Assembly (NCBI RefSeq): GCF_000230995.2
Contig: NC_019973.1
Location: forward strand, 5,656,001-5,720,000
Length of the DNA stretch: 64,000 bases
Direction: 5' to 3'
DNA from: Mesorhizobium australicum WSM2073
GTDB lineage: Bacteria; Pseudomonadota; Alphaproteobacteria; Rhizobiales; Rhizobiaceae
The first letter of the stretch is position 1, and every line of letters starts with the position of its first letter. A program made the translations under genes and the position numbers. Under the pieces are notes generated by a model. The model was not told the DNA's origin, did no database searches, and saw only the letters and a list, made by a program, of their open reading frames with translations. Shown in pieces: positions 46,428-56,618 of this stretch.

Positions 46428-47468
46428 TTAGTGCTTGTTGAGAAGGTCGGCTACTGTCTCTCCCCGTCGCCGGGCATCGGCGGCGAGCCATACCTCTCCT
46501 ACCTCATACACGTCGCCTTGGGTACGGAACGGTATGATGACGTCAATGGCGGCCGACAGCATGTCAAGAAGCGTGCGGTCTTCGACAGCGGCTCCTTGCG
46601 CGCTGCTCTTGACGAGTGAAAAGAGCTTCTTGAAACCTTGTACCGGATCAGCCCCATGAATCGTTGATATCGATCCCGCATGGCCGGAGACGACTTCACT
46701 AAGGTAGGCCCAAGCGGCGTCATCGCGCATCTCGCCAAGCAATATTCGATCAGGGCGCATGCGCAAGCTGGCTTGCAACAGTTGCTCGGCCGTCACCGCC
46801 CCTGCGCCTGCTCGGTCCTTTGGATAGAGTAAGCGGACATGGTTCTCGTGCGGGATTGCAAGTTCGAGCGTGTCCTCGATGCTGATCAACCTCTCATGCG
46901 GGGGTATAGCGTTGATCAAAGTCTTGCTCATTGTCGTTTTGCCGCTTCCAGTAGGTCCGCAAAGCAGCATTGTGAGCCGCCCGCAGACGCAGGCTCGCAA
47001 AAATTGCTCCAAGTCACCATGGTCGTAGTGCTGAAGAATCGTTTCGTCCTGCCGCTCTTGGCGCTCTTTTCGTGACCGCCATTGATTCCAACGCGAATAC
47101 TCGTAGCGAGAAGAAACTTCCTTGAGTTCGGTCACACGACTTGAGGGACGCCGTATCGTCAGGCTTATTGTTCCTGAGGGTACTGCGGGGGGCAAACAGA
47201 TCTGCAGCCGCTCTCCGTTCGGCAACTCAGTCGCGCAGAGGGGGCTTTGCGGTCCGACATCTTGCTTGCGCAGCGCTCCGGCGAGGATCGCGATGTCCTC
47301 CAGATCGTCATAAGACAGCGGCAGTGGATGTTTCGTGAAAACGCCGGCCTGTCGGACAAAGGCTTCCCCAGGCCGGTTGATAGCGACCTCTTCGGTTCTT
47401 GGCTCCTCAAGCCATTTCAGAACGGGATCGAGAAGCAAACGCAATTGAGGATCAGCCTCCGATTGCAT
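46428..47468 (-). CDS. virB11: VirB11 traffic ATPase
   Basis: 346 residues. ATG 47468 gives [20 protein letters not shown]; it overlaps the virB10 3' end by 17 bases. Walker [18 protein letters not shown], Asp box ISIEDTLEL, Walker B-type [13 protein letters not shown] and the His box [12 protein letters not shown] are complete. The hexameric ATPase sits at the cytoplasmic base of the channel and drives pilus biogenesis and substrate transfer. Last gene of the operon; virA converges on it. Confidence 0.95.
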   Translation of the reverse strand: MQSEADPQLRLLLDPVLKWLEEPRTEEVAINRPGEAFVRQAGVFTKHPLPLSYDDLEDIAILAGALRKQDVGPQSPLCATELPNGERLQICLPPAVPSGTISLTIRRPSSRVTELKEVSSRYEYSRWNQWRSRKERQERQDETILQHYDHGDLEQFLRACVCGRLTMLLCGPTGSGKTTMSKTLINAIPPHERLISIEDTLELAIPHENHVRLLYPKDRAGAGAVTAEQLLQASLRMRPDRILLGEMRDDAAWAYLSEVVSGHAGSISTIHGADPVQGFKKLFSLVKSSAQGAAVEDRTLLDMLSAAIDVIIPFRTQGDVYEVGEVWLAADARRRGETVADLLNKH

Positions 47469-48594
47469 TGTTGTTTCTCCGGCGTTCGCGATGTTGGGGG
47501 GATGGCGCTGCGGCAGTCGCTCTAAGATCGTATACATCCGAGAAGTCGAGGTCCCGAGCCACAAAGATGGATACGGCGTCTCCTTGGTTTTTCTTCAGGG
47601 TTGGGGGAAGGTTGATCGTCGCTCTCAATGTCGTCTCGACGGCTTGTCCACCATTGCTCTGGAAGCTGTTGGTGCCGCTTCCTCCGCCAGAGCTGGCCGC
47701 ATATTGACCAGCCGCCTGAAACGCGCCTTGGATGACGCTCATCAGAATCGCTCCGCCAAAGCGTTCCCGGAAGTGATTGTCCACCGTGCCAGGCATTCCG
47801 GAGCGGCCGAGCTCGTCAGCCCCCGGCGATGCTATCGAAACGAGGGCATGGTCGGGTGTTTCGATGCGCGTCCACAGCACGAATACACGCGCATCCCCCT
47901 GCTGGAGACCGCGCTGGATCTCGCCAATCACGGTTGTCCCGCGATCCAAGAGCACGACGTTGTTGGTGGCGCCTCGGACGGCTTTAGGTAAGACGCACTT
48001 CACATAGCCGGGTAAATTTGTGTCGACCGCAGTTTGCAAAATGCAGGGAATGATCGTTCCTTGAGTAATCACGAGATCAGGGTGCGGCAAAAGTGTGGCC
48101 CGGCTCGGCTCCTGTATATCTGGCTTCAATCGGCCTGACAGATCGCCACCGTTTGAAATCTCATCTGCGGTCGCCGGAGCATCATTTTGCTTGTCTTCGC
48201 TCCGCTGATCGTCATTGGGCATTTGACCGCTGCCGCTGTAGGCGAAAATTGGTGATTCCTCCGGCGGCGGATCATCTGCCGCTGGTAGGGGCGGCGTGGA
48301 TGGCGCAGGCTCTGCCGCCTTGGCCGCCTCTGCGGGTGCTGGAGGTTCGGGAGCAACCTCGATTGGCACGGGACGGAATGGCTCGACGTTGGCGTCAATT
48401 GGCGGTTTTGGCTGAGATGGTTCGTCTTGTGTGCTGGAACGACCTCCGAGCCAGATGAGCGATAGAGACGAGATGAGAACAAGAGCAGCGACGGCCAACT
48501 TCTGCGATCCCGAAACATGCCGGCGGGCCGGCTCCGAGACCATCGATCCGGATGCATGGACATCATGTCCCGCCTGTGGACCGGTTTCATTCAT
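47452..48594 (-). CDS. virB10: VirB10 core-complex protein
   Basis: Starts [12 protein letters not shown]; a membrane helix ([20 protein letters not shown]) at about residues 31-50 is followed by a proline-rich periplasmic stretch and the TrbI-like beta barrel ([48 protein letters not shown]). It spans both membranes and senses ATP use by VirD4/VirB11. 380 residues. Its ATG overlaps the virB9 stop. Confidence 0.95.
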   Translation of the reverse strand: MNETGPQAGHDVHASGSMVSEPARRHVSGSQKLAVAALVLISSLSLIWLGGRSSTQDEPSQPKPPIDANVEPFRPVPIEVAPEPPAPAEAAKAAEPAPSTPPLPAADDPPPEESPIFAYSGSGQMPNDDQRSEDKQNDAPATADEISNGGDLSGRLKPDIQEPSRATLLPHPDLVITQGTIIPCILQTAVDTNLPGYVKCVLPKAVRGATNNVVLLDRGTTVIGEIQRGLQQGDARVFVLWTRIETPDHALVSIASPGADELGRSGMPGTVDNHFRERFGGAILMSVIQGAFQAAGQYAASSGGGSGTNSFQSNGGQAVETTLRATINLPPTLKKNQGDAVSIFVARDLDFSDVYDLRATAAAPSPQHRERRRNNNAIGG

Positions 48595-49472
48595 CGTCCC
48601 GAGCCTTTCAAAACACGCCACACGTCGGGTGTCACTGTACCGGTCGCTGGCGCTCGTCCCACAGGGTCATAAGCTCTGTTGAAAATGGACAAGACCGTGT
48701 TGCCATCTCTCAGACGCCATTCCCGGGCGACGGCGGATACTTCAACATAGTCGCCTTTGACCGTGTAATTGGCAGCGGCTTCCTTGCCGTCGGGATTGAT
48801 AACGTAGAGGGAGGGTATGCGGGAATTGCTTGCGAATCCAAATACGGTCGTAAAGCCATTATCGAAGACTTCCAACGGCGCGAGCGACCGATCGCCCTTT
48901 GCGACGTAGTGAAAATTGCTGTCGTCCGGACTGGCAGCTGCGGCGGGCCGATTCAACAAATCCCGAACTCTTTCGTCTTGCAGCACTCTCGCCCGGGCCT
49001 GGCCAAGAATTGAGCGCCTTTCTGCTTCCTTTCTCCGAGCAGCAGCCTCATCAGCAGGATAGGTGAACTGCACACTGTAGTATAGATCTGGTTGCTTCTC
49101 ATCGAGTTTTGGCATCGCTTTCGTTGAAATGCTGAAGACGTATCTGCGGGTACCGGACTCGCTCTCGGCCAGCACGACGACCGGCTGCGGCGACAGCATC
49201 CGGCTAGCCTTGAAAAAGAGATAATTGGCGCGCGGGAGCGCAGCCAGGTCTTTGCTATTGGAAACGGCCACGGCTGCGACGGTCTCGTTGGCCGCGAATG
49301 TGACAACCAGCGTTGCCCCAACTGCGGTCGATAGGCGCACCACTTCGTCGGGGCGGTAAGCCAGGTAGCGCATCCGAGCATCATGCTTGCCGGCAAGTGG
49401 CGTGTCTTCGGCGCACGCTTCCATCGTCAGGAAGAGTGAACAGGCCAGCGCCAGAAATGCTCTTTTTGTCAT
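48591..49472 (-). CDS. virB9: VirB9 outer-membrane core protein
   Basis: 293 residues with a signal peptide ([18 protein letters not shown]), an N-terminal domain ([20 protein letters not shown]) and the C-terminal region [20 protein letters not shown] ending in [10 protein letters not shown]. With VirB7 and VirB10 it forms the outer-membrane ring. ATGA overlaps with virB8 and virB10. Confidence 0.94.
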   Translation of the reverse strand: MTKRAFLALACSLFLTMEACAEDTPLAGKHDARMRYLAYRPDEVVRLSTAVGATLVVTFAANETVAAVAVSNSKDLAALPRANYLFFKASRMLSPQPVVVLAESESGTRRYVFSISTKAMPKLDEKQPDLYYSVQFTYPADEAAARRKEAERRSILGQARARVLQDERVRDLLNRPAAAASPDDSNFHYVAKGDRSLAPLEVFDNGFTTVFGFASNSRIPSLYVINPDGKEAAANYTVKGDYVEVSAVAREWRLRDGNTVLSIFNRAYDPVGRAPATGTVTPDVWRVLKGSGR

Positions 49473-50182
49473 GGCTGCACGAAGCCCAGGTTCGATACGG
49501 TGTCTTGCGAGGCTTGATAGGATGTGACGAGTAGACCTCCCGGATTGGTGAGCCTCGATTGCCCAGGCAGACCCGTCAAGCGCTCGTAGCGGATGGTAGC
49601 AGTCCAGGAGGTCACTATCGGCGTCTGCCCATCGATAACAAGCGTACGTTTGTATCGGATCTGCTGAACGTCGGGACTGATGTCATTTGATGAAATATGC
49701 CCGACCTCGAGCTTGCCGCGCTTCCCAACCGTGACCTGCGGCGAGGTGGGGTTGGGATAGTTGAAGAAATCTTGATATTGCTGTTGCACAGAAGGTGCGC
49801 TGAAACTGGAGACGAGGTCATAGGCGTATTGGGCTGTATCTGCCGTGTAGCCCTCGCGAAGGCGTACATATTCCCATAGCGAAGCGTTTATGACGGCTCG
49901 GTCTTGGGTTGCCGGCAGTCGAGAGATTGACACTTCGCTGTCAACGGTACCGTCCGGCCGCACCCAGAGGAACACAGGTACGAGCTTGGCCAACGGGACC
50001 ATGGCAGCGATGGTAAATGCCTGGGCGACATTTCCCAGGACCGCCGCTGCGGCAAAGGCTATAAGCGCCTTTGACAAGCGCCGCGCAGACTTCGCTCGAG
50101 AAGTTTGAAACGCTTCCACCTTCTTATAGTGAGCGGCTAGCGTTTCTCTCTCCACCAGAAGGGCATGTTCAGGAAATTTCAC
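49469..50182 (-). CDS. virB8: VirB8 inner-membrane scaffold
   Basis: The GTG at 50182 overlaps the virB7 stop (GTGA) and is preferred to an in-frame start 18 bases upstream. 237 residues: cytoplasmic tail (AHYKKVEAFQTSRAKSARRL), one membrane helix, then the periplasmic NTF2-like domain (TVDSEVSISRLPATQDRAVI, YDLVSSF, ISSNDISPDVQQIRYKRTLV). It nucleates channel assembly. Very close to Agrobacterium VirB8 by eye. Confidence 0.95.
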   Translation of the reverse strand: MKFPEHALLVERETLAAHYKKVEAFQTSRAKSARRLSKALIAFAAAAVLGNVAQAFTIAAMVPLAKLVPVFLWVRPDGTVDSEVSISRLPATQDRAVINASLWEYVRLREGYTADTAQYAYDLVSSFSAPSVQQQYQDFFNYPNPTSPQVTVGKRGKLEVGHISSNDISPDVQQIRYKRTLVIDGQTPIVTSWTATIRYERLTGLPGQSRLTNPGGLLVTSYQASQDTVSNLGFVQP

Positions 50183-50337
50183 TTGGGCTCTTCCGCGCAC
50201 TCGACCTGAAGATCCTCAGGAGTGGTTTCCCATTGTCCCGCGTTCAGTTGGAATGGCGTACCCGTGCAGGTCGCAAGCCGATCGGTTGTCTTGCAGGCCG
50301 CCAAAGCGAGGATTAGCAACAGTAGATAGCGTTTCAT
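50179..50337 (-). CDS. virB7: VirB7 lipoprotein
   Basis: 52 residues. ATG 50337 gives a lipoprotein signal MKRYLLLLILALAACK with lipobox LAAC; a second cysteine (RLATCTGTPF) corresponds to the one that bonds to VirB9 in Agrobacterium. It anchors the outer-membrane complex. Easy to miss; found between virB6 and virB8 as expected. Confidence 0.9.
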   Translation of the reverse strand: MKRYLLLLILALAACKTTDRLATCTGTPFQLNAGQWETTPEDLQVECAEEPK

Positions 50338-50359
50338 GTTTTTGGCACCGGTTGATTGA

Positions 50360-51247
50360 TTAACCACCCGCCGTTTTGGCAAAGTAGCGGTTGAGGTTGC
50401 TAAGAGGTCGGTTCTCGCCTGCCAAAGAGCCGCCGGCGATGCTGCTGGCGATCGTCGGAAGCGCGATGATCAGAGCGTCGCCAGCGAGGAAGAGCATATC
50501 GAGCTCGTAAAGCCCGATGATCTTGGCTGCTGTCGTGCCCGACATTTTGATTATGATAAGCATTGCTGTCAGCGAGACTGCTTCGGCCGCAATAACTATC
50601 GTCGCAACGATGTTGAGAAGGAGAAGCAGCAGCCCGTACGAGAGCAGTTGGCCGATCCATCTGGTGGCCATGTCTCGCGTGCGATCAAAAAGGTAGCCGA
50701 CAAGGACCAGGGGGCCGATCGCCAAGAGCAGCTTCGTCAGAATTCCAACGGCATCGTAGATCTCGAACGCCGTCCACAGCGAGCCGTAGAAAATCCATTG
50801 CGCTCCCTGGAAGGCAAGTATGTCCTGGCCATTCATTGTCCCAATTTCGGAAGCAATCATCTGAAAAGCATACTGGCTTGCAGCAAACATAAAGTCTAGC
50901 TTCCGAGGAATATCGACGAATGGCAAGTCGCTGCTACTTATCTTGTGAGCAAATCTTGGAATCGTGTCGTCGAAGAACGCTTCAATGTACTGCTGGTAGT
51001 TAGACTGGTCCAAGATCAGGGCAACGACAATCGACACCATGATTACGCGCGAGATACTCCCGCGCGCATCGACTTGACCACGCATGACCAGACAGCCTTG
51101 TATTATTATCCAAAGCGTTACACACGCAACCAGAGGTGCGCTGACCGCCTCTTGGATCTTTTCAAGCACGTTGTGCAGCCCTGAGGTAAAGGCCAGATCA
51201 AAGATCGTGTGTATGGCCGTGAATGGCGCGGCAATCTTGAAATTCAT
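50360..51247 (-). CDS. virB6: VirB6 polytopic membrane channel component
   Basis: 295 residues with at least five hydrophobic helices (PLVACVTLWIIIQGCLVMRG, VIMVSIVVALILDQSNYQQY, LLLAIGPLVLVGYLFDRTRD, LSYGLLLLLLNIVATIVIAA, FLAGDALIIALPTIASSIAG). It forms the inner-membrane part of the substrate path. Separated from virB5 by 58 bases. Confidence 0.93.
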   Translation of the reverse strand: MNFKIAAPFTAIHTIFDLAFTSGLHNVLEKIQEAVSAPLVACVTLWIIIQGCLVMRGQVDARGSISRVIMVSIVVALILDQSNYQQYIEAFFDDTIPRFAHKISSSDLPFVDIPRKLDFMFAASQYAFQMIASEIGTMNGQDILAFQGAQWIFYGSLWTAFEIYDAVGILTKLLLAIGPLVLVGYLFDRTRDMATRWIGQLLSYGLLLLLLNIVATIVIAAEAVSLTAMLIIIKMSGTTAAKIIGLYELDMLFLAGDALIIALPTIASSIAGGSLAGENRPLSNLNRYFAKTAGG

Positions 51248-51305
51248 GGCCTGAGCCTGATTTGTCCCTGATCAGCCCAGTTGAGCCGGACGAACTCTGC
51301 GTGGT

Positions 51306-51989
51306 TCACGGCAGTGTGCCAAACATCTTGGCGGTGTCCTGGCGCTCGCGACGCTGCGTGGCGGCCTCCTCCACGGCGTGAAGGCTGCCTTGTGCAGTGG
51401 TCATCGTCAGCAGACTCGTGGCCTCGACATTTTGGATGACCGCATCGTGAATCTGCTTGAGGACCAGACCGTTGGTCACGGTGGCCTGCACAATATTTCG
51501 CGAGCGCGAAAGCTGACCAGGCGTGTTGTCGTTAGCCTTAAGGCGCTTGTCCATTGTGTCCAGAGTGTCGGCTGCAAGAGCTGCCGCATTGGCGGCACCA
51601 GTGATTTGCCCCTCTAACAGTTTCGCTTCTGAATCGGTGCCGGTGACTCTCCGGGTTGGGTCTTGCACAATGGTACGCGCCATGGTCGAAACCGGCGCCC
51701 GAGCATCAAACATCTGCCCCTCCAGCTTATTGCTCGATGGGTAGTGGTTTCCCTGGTTCAGTGCGCCCAGCAGACCCGTGACAGCAAATGACGACTTCAG
51801 TATCTCTACCATTTCGATCGTGGTAGCGAGCGTCTGAGCTGACTTTATAAGCATCGCCGCTGTGGAACCCGCTGTTAGGCCCGCTTGTACTGTCACTGCC
51901 GGGTCGGTGACGATTAATTGCGACCTGGCCTGTGTGCTAAGCAGAAAGGAAACAGCAAACGTCGTCACTACAAGTTTGGCAAATCTCAT
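51306..51989 (-). CDS. virB5: VirB5 minor pilin
   Basis: 227 residues with a signal peptide (VVTTFAVSFLLSTQARS) and a helical mature protein (LIKSAQTLATTIEMVEILKS, DTLDTMDKRLKANDNTPGQL, TAQGSLHAVEEAATQRRERQ). It sits at the tip of the T-pilus. Twelve bases after the virB4 stop. Confidence 0.92.
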   Translation of the reverse strand: MRFAKLVVTTFAVSFLLSTQARSQLIVTDPAVTVQAGLTAGSTAAMLIKSAQTLATTIEMVEILKSSFAVTGLLGALNQGNHYPSSNKLEGQMFDARAPVSTMARTIVQDPTRRVTGTDSEAKLLEGQITGAANAAALAADTLDTMDKRLKANDNTPGQLSRSRNIVQATVTNGLVLKQIHDAVIQNVEATSLLTMTTAQGSLHAVEEAATQRRERQDTAKMFGTLP

Positions 51990-52001
51990 GAATATGCTCC
52001 T

Positions 52002-54374
52002 TCAGTCTTGAACTTCGTGGTAACGAGCCATGAACTCGTCGAGCCACCCGCTTGGGGCATCTCCGTGCTGGTCACGAAGCTGGTCGGCAAAGCGCACGGT
52101 GTTGGCCCGCCCCGAGAGTACGGCTACGTACTCGCGCATCTGGCCAAGGTCGAATTCGCAAACAACACTCCCGCTGTCGCGCTTGAGCAAAAACTTGCGG
52201 CTGCCAATTGCCATTCCGTGGCGGATCGCCTCGAACTCCTGCGTGGTGCACTTCAAGCCATCGACATACGCGGCCCGGTCCGCAGTCGGTGACGGGTAGA
52301 AAATCTTCGTCATGCATTGTGCAACGAGACTGGCTCCCAGCGGCGATTCCAGCACGTGTTCGGGCTGCTGCGTTGCAAGTATCAACATCCCGTTGTTCTT
52401 GCGGACGGTGAGCAAGAACTTGTCGATAACAGCCGAGAACTGCGGGTTGAGCAGATAGAAGCGAAATTCGTCGCAGCTCATGACGAACCGACGGCCATCG
52501 ACAACGGCGCCCACGCGGTGCAGAAGATATGCGGCGGCCGGCGCACAGACCTCCTCATATTCCAGGAGCTGCGTCATGTCGAAGCCGGTGATGGAGGCAT
52601 CAAGCCTTACTTCGTCGACATCGCCGTCAAAGGCCCATCCAAGCGCATTCCCTCTACACCACCGCTGCAGCCGTGCTCCTGCGCCCTCGGAGGGGCCGTG
52701 CAGCAGGAATTCGCGCAGGCCCGCAATTGAGCGCATCACGGGTTCGAACGAAAGTTGACGAACAATGCCACGTTCTAGTCGGCGGCTTTCCTCCGGCGAG
52801 ATCGGACCGCGGCCGTCACTCTCGATAAGGGCCATCAACCATTCGCGCAGAAAGTCCAACGAGGCGGAGGTGTTGTCCAGTCCACGCAGAGGGGCCAAGC
52901 CGCTCGGAGCGCCTCTGCGCAAGGCTAGATATGTCCCCCCCGTGGCCCGCACCAGCAGTTCACCACCCCGGTCCTTATCGAAAAAGACGATGGCACCATC
53001 GCGATCGACCACGCTTTGCTCAAGCATCGCGAGGATAAAGGTCATCAGCGTCGTCTTGCCTTTGCCGACGGGCCCGAATATCGCCGTCATGCCAACGTCA
53101 TTCTCATGGGGGATGTAGTCGAAAGAAGTTCCACCGTTCGTGCGAAAGCGCGCAACAGCTTTGCCCCAGTGGCCGGATGCGGAACCGTTTGGGAAGTTCT
53201 CAAATGACACGAGCCCGGCAAAATTGTGCGAGGTGATCGCCCCGGGGCGTGTGCGCCACCTGTTGTTCCCCGGAAGTTGGGACCAGTACGCGGCCTCCAT
53301 ACCGATACCCTCTTGGACGATAACGGCGCCCGCATCGGCCAGCCTTCCGCGGGCATTTGCTGCGCGATCTGCAAGGCTGTTGAGGCTCTCGGCATAGACG
53401 CACAGGCTCAGATGATGCGAACCCATGACGAACTGGTTGCTTGCCAGTGCGTCCTCTGCTTCGGCAAGTTCATTGATCTGGGTGAGAGCCTTGTCGCCGG
53501 CGCTCGTCATCTGGCTGGACTTAAGGCTAAGCTTCGCATGAGCTTGGGGCCGAGTGAGGAAGGAAAAGCTCTGGCTGAGCACAAGCGGGAAGTTGGCCGA
53601 CAGCAAGGGATTTAGCATGCCGGGCCGCGTCGTCGCCGGATATTCACGGAACGAAAACAATGACCCCACCGAGCTGCCCCCGGGCCGTCGAATCTCAAGC
53701 GCCCGCTTCCCGCAGATGACCTGGTCAGTGTAGATCGAGGCGCCGAGTGAGCCGCTAACCATCGGAACCGGAAGAAACCGGCACGTCATTATCAACCGAA
53801 GCGCCTCACCGATTTCCGTGAAGAGCACGTCGCCTTTCTCACGAATGCCCAACCGGCGCAGACCGTAACCGCCCAGTGAGCCAGCAATGATCTGCCAGAG
53901 GTCCTCCAAGCTTCGCATTTGTGTGGCCAGATCGTTGTCATTGCCTCTGGACGATTTGGCGCTACGCCAGCCGATCTTGCCGATTGCGGTGCGGGGGAAC
54001 ACGACGACAGTGAGGAAATGGTCGTTGCGAAATAGCTTGCCCGACAGCACACGGCTCTCATACGCCTCGCTCAGACTGCCAGCGAATGCACTTTGAAACT
54101 GGCGCGATGCCGGCTCCGGCACATCGTTGTTTCGCACAAGATGGGCGTACAGCGTGACATTGTCGTCGGCGATGTTGCGCAAGAGAGTGTTGAACGCGCG
54201 GCAGCGCGAGTTGCGCATCTCAGCGTCTTCCAAATCAAATGGCAGCCCGTTCAGATGTGCCATGGCCATAATCGATCCATCTTCCAGAAGGACAACCTGG
54301 TCGCTCAGATGACCGACATACGGAAGGTAGATCTCGCCAGATCTCTCGGTCCTGCCACTGGCGCCAAACATCAC
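52002..54374 (-). CDS. virB4: VirB4 ATPase
   Basis: 790 residues. The N-terminal CagE/TrbE domain (SGEIYLPYVGHLSDQVVLLE, IGWRSAKSSRGNDNDLATQM) precedes the motor with Walker A AIFGPVGKGKTTLMTFILAM, Walker B-type DGRRFVMSCDEFRF and GMLILATQQPEHVLESPLG. It energises pilin extraction and transfer. Its ATG overlaps the virB3 stop. Confidence 0.96.
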   Translation of the reverse strand: MMFGASGRTERSGEIYLPYVGHLSDQVVLLEDGSIMAMAHLNGLPFDLEDAEMRNSRCRAFNTLLRNIADDNVTLYAHLVRNNDVPEPASRQFQSAFAGSLSEAYESRVLSGKLFRNDHFLTVVVFPRTAIGKIGWRSAKSSRGNDNDLATQMRSLEDLWQIIAGSLGGYGLRRLGIREKGDVLFTEIGEALRLIMTCRFLPVPMVSGSLGASIYTDQVICGKRALEIRRPGGSSVGSLFSFREYPATTRPGMLNPLLSANFPLVLSQSFSFLTRPQAHAKLSLKSSQMTSAGDKALTQINELAEAEDALASNQFVMGSHHLSLCVYAESLNSLADRAANARGRLADAGAVIVQEGIGMEAAYWSQLPGNNRWRTRPGAITSHNFAGLVSFENFPNGSASGHWGKAVARFRTNGGTSFDYIPHENDVGMTAIFGPVGKGKTTLMTFILAMLEQSVVDRDGAIVFFDKDRGGELLVRATGGTYLALRRGAPSGLAPLRGLDNTSASLDFLREWLMALIESDGRGPISPEESRRLERGIVRQLSFEPVMRSIAGLREFLLHGPSEGAGARLQRWCRGNALGWAFDGDVDEVRLDASITGFDMTQLLEYEEVCAPAAAYLLHRVGAVVDGRRFVMSCDEFRFYLLNPQFSAVIDKFLLTVRKNNGMLILATQQPEHVLESPLGASLVAQCMTKIFYPSPTADRAAYVDGLKCTTQEFEAIRHGMAIGSRKFLLKRDSGSVVCEFDLGQMREYVAVLSGRANTVRFADQLRDQHGDAPSGWLDEFMARYHEVQD

Positions 54375-54697
54375 ACCATTCCTCTTCCGCGCTTCGGCAC
54401 TCTGATCGGATTGGCGCTGACGCTCGCCCCGCCCCAGACCGACCCATCCACGCTTCTGCCGGCGGTCTGCAAATAGAGAAACGCCACGCTTGCGGCGTTA
54501 TAGTCGCGCTCAACAATCAGCCGTGCTCCGAACCAGAGTGGCACGAGCACGACTTCATAGAGCGGGTTCTTAAGGATGATGATGACGAGTCCCGCCAACA
54601 TCATGAGCGCTCCGGCCAGCGTCAGCGGCACCCCCAAAAACAGTGCGGGGCGTGTCGCCGCCACATAGAGGGTGCTCACTTCCAGCCGGTCGCTCAT
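54371..54697 (-). CDS. virB3: VirB3 inner-membrane protein
   Basis: 108 residues with one or two hydrophobic helices (PALFLGVPLTLAGALMMLAG, LVIIILKNPLYEVVLVPLWF). ATG 54697 overlaps the virB2 stop (ATGA). It works with VirB4 in pilus assembly. Confidence 0.93.
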   Translation of the reverse strand: MSDRLEVSTLYVAATRPALFLGVPLTLAGALMMLAGLVIIILKNPLYEVVLVPLWFGARLIVERDYNAASVAFLYLQTAGRSVDGSVWGGASVSANPIRVPKRGRGMV

Positions 54698-55062
54698 CAG
54701 CCAGCGCCTATCAGCGCCTTGCCCAGGAAGCTGGCGCCAAACATGATGACGATTCCTCCAACGACACCCGCAACCAGGCCAAGTGAAGCACGACCGAACA
54801 TCCAGGAGATCCCGATGGCCACGAGTCCGAGCACGGCCAGTGATTGTCCGAAGGGACCAAGTATGAAGGTGCAGATATTCTGGACCATCTTGGCGGGATC
54901 CGTCCCTCCGGTCACCTGTGCCGCGGCCGGCCCGCTGGAGAAGACCGTCCACGCCACGCCCGCAGCAGCGGCCGGCGCGTATTCAGCCGCCATTCGCAGC
55001 ATGGAAAAAGGCGAAGGAACACGCGTTTTAAGCGCACGAAGTATTTTGAGTGGCTTGATCAT
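54697..55062 (-). CDS. virB2: VirB2 major pilin precursor
   Basis: ATG 55062 (GGAG 9 bases upstream) gives 121 residues, the same length as Agrobacterium VirB2; a TTG start at 55080 overlapping the virB1 stop is possible. A long signal ends at GPAAAQ, and the mature pilin has two hydrophobic helices (FGQSLAVLGLVAIGISWMFG, LGLVAGVVGGIVIMFGASFL). Pilin is cyclised in Agrobacterium. Confidence 0.94.
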   Translation of the reverse strand: MIKPLKILRALKTRVPSPFSMLRMAAEYAPAAAAGVAWTVFSSGPAAAQVTGGTDPAKMVQNICTFILGPFGQSLAVLGLVAIGISWMFGRASLGLVAGVVGGIVIMFGASFLGKALIGAG

Positions 55063-55076
55063 TGTATCTCCATGTT

Positions 55077-55850
55077 TCAATCGAATACGAGTTTGTTCGG
55101 ATTCGAGGGTTCCCGCTCATCGGCAGCCTGGCTGTCTGTCGGACCGGAGGGATCGGCCCCGGAGCGGTTTGTCTGATAGGAGCCCCAGATGGCCCAGGAA
55201 TTTTGGCGGGGCTGCTTTTGGTTGGCCTTTTGGTTCAGTTGGAGCAGAGGCGGCACTGCTTTCCGACCCGGTGCCTCAAGGTGTGGCGCATCTTGGGCGG
55301 TCGGCTCCTGCGTTGTCTCTGACATGTCCTTTGCGGCCAACTCGACCTTGCGTACATAACCGTTGGCAAAGCCACGCGTGACGTCACCCGTGTTATAGGC
55401 CGAGATGGCACGGCGAAGCGCCAGTTGCTGCGCCGGGGCAGTCGCGCCGCCGGCATACCGGCTTTCAAGCAAGTGGGCGGCGGCCGAAAGCGAGGCGCAG
55501 GGCTCGAAAGCCTTTTCCGGCGTGAGATTGAGCGTGGGAAAGTTGTTGCTGTTTATCTGCATCAATCCAACATCGACGGAATGTTGTGCTTCGAGTCGGT
55601 CCTTGATGCCCCGCGTGGCTTGCAGGTGGTCTATCCAGCGAAGCTGCTCACCTGTGGTGTTGTCATGAGCCACCAGCGTTTCAAAGCCACTTTCAATCTT
55701 GGCAATCGCGGCAAGGGTGGACGGCGCGACCCAGGGAGCGCATTTGCGTGACAGGCGGTGGAACTCACGGGGCGAAAGTGGGGCGGGCTCGGCTGGGAGT
55801 GACATGGATGTCAACAGAACGATGGCCAGCGGCCAAACTGCAATAAACAT
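55077..55850 (-). CDS. virB1: VirB1 lytic transglycosylase
   Basis: 257 residues with a signal peptide (FIAVWPLAIVLLTSMSLPAE) and an SLT domain: catalytic Glu in AIAKIESGFETLVAHDNT, VDVGLMQINSNNFPTLNLTP and ALRRAISAYNTGDVTRGFAN. A proline/glutamine-rich tail follows, which in Agrobacterium is processed to VirB1*. First gene of the operon, 108 bases downstream of a vir box. Confidence 0.94.
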   Translation of the reverse strand: MFIAVWPLAIVLLTSMSLPAEPAPLSPREFHRLSRKCAPWVAPSTLAAIAKIESGFETLVAHDNTTGEQLRWIDHLQATRGIKDRLEAQHSVDVGLMQINSNNFPTLNLTPEKAFEPCASLSAAAHLLESRYAGGATAPAQQLALRRAISAYNTGDVTRGFANGYVRKVELAAKDMSETTQEPTAQDAPHLEAPGRKAVPPLLQLNQKANQKQPRQNSWAIWGSYQTNRSGADPSGPTDSQAADEREPSNPNKLVFD

Positions 55851-55957
55851 TCCCTATCACCTACCTTTCCAAGCTGCCCGACGGGTTCTGGCCCTGTCCG
55901 GAACACGCTTATCGGGGCGGTTTGTTACTGTGTGATGTTCAAGTTCAGCTTTTCGGC

Positions 55958-55969
55958 TTCAACTGAAAC
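55958..55969 (-). promoter_or_regulatory. vir box upstream of virB1
   Basis: TTCAACTGAAAC matches the Agrobacterium vir box TNCAATTGAAAY at 11 of 12 positions. The motif is nearly palindromic, so the strand is given by the operon it serves. VirG~P is the expected activator. Confidence 0.7.
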
Positions 55970-56618
55970 AAAGACCTTGATCGTGGCAGTGTGGGTGAGC
56001 ATCTTGCGCAAGCGCGGGTTGGCGGATCCGATTAGCCAGCAGCGACATGCAAAGGATCTTGGTGCGACGAGTCCTGTGCGGGATTGCCCGTCCCGGTCGC
56101 CTGTTGCTTTTGGACTGTAAGCCGCGGCTTCGGCGGCAGGATGGTGATGGAATCTTCTGCCAAGGTCGAATCAAGGAGAGCATCGAGGCTAGTCCAGGCT
56201 GCGGATGCCGTGGGTCGGTCCAGCGAGAGGGCCGAAGAAGGCGCCAGTCCCCACGTTGCGGTATGCTGCCAGTTCTTTAAGAGACAGCCATGCGTGGCCC
56301 TGCACGGGCAGGTCCATCGGTTGACATCGCGAGCTCGTCTGCGCTGGCTGGAGGGGGCCGTCCGCGGGGCGCGGAAACGCAGCAGCGCAGCCCATCTTGG
56401 TGCGAGCCTGATTCAGCTGTTCGGCGAGCCGCACCCCATTTGGCGGCGTCCGAGGCCGCTGCCGACAAGAATAGTGACCAGCTCAAAGGGAGGTGTCGCG
56501 TTCAACTGATAATGCTAGCTCGGAACCGTAACCGCAACCGACCTGCCGGTCGCGCGGACCAGGGTTTGGAACGCCGGCCCCTCCCCCCGGGAAGAACTCG
56601 CTTGGAAGGAGACATACC
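55970..56618. other. virB-virG intergenic, no recognised gene
   Basis: Only arginine-rich overlapping frames are open. It contains a second, weaker vir-box-like sequence at 56501-56512 and presumably the promoters reading toward virG. Confidence 0.4.
56501..56512 (+). promoter_or_regulatory. vir-box-like site before the 56619 ORF and virG
   Basis: TTCAACTGATAA agrees with the virB site at its first nine bases and with the vir box consensus at 9 of 12 positions. It lies 106 bases before the 56619 start and could autoregulate virG. Confidence 0.4.
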
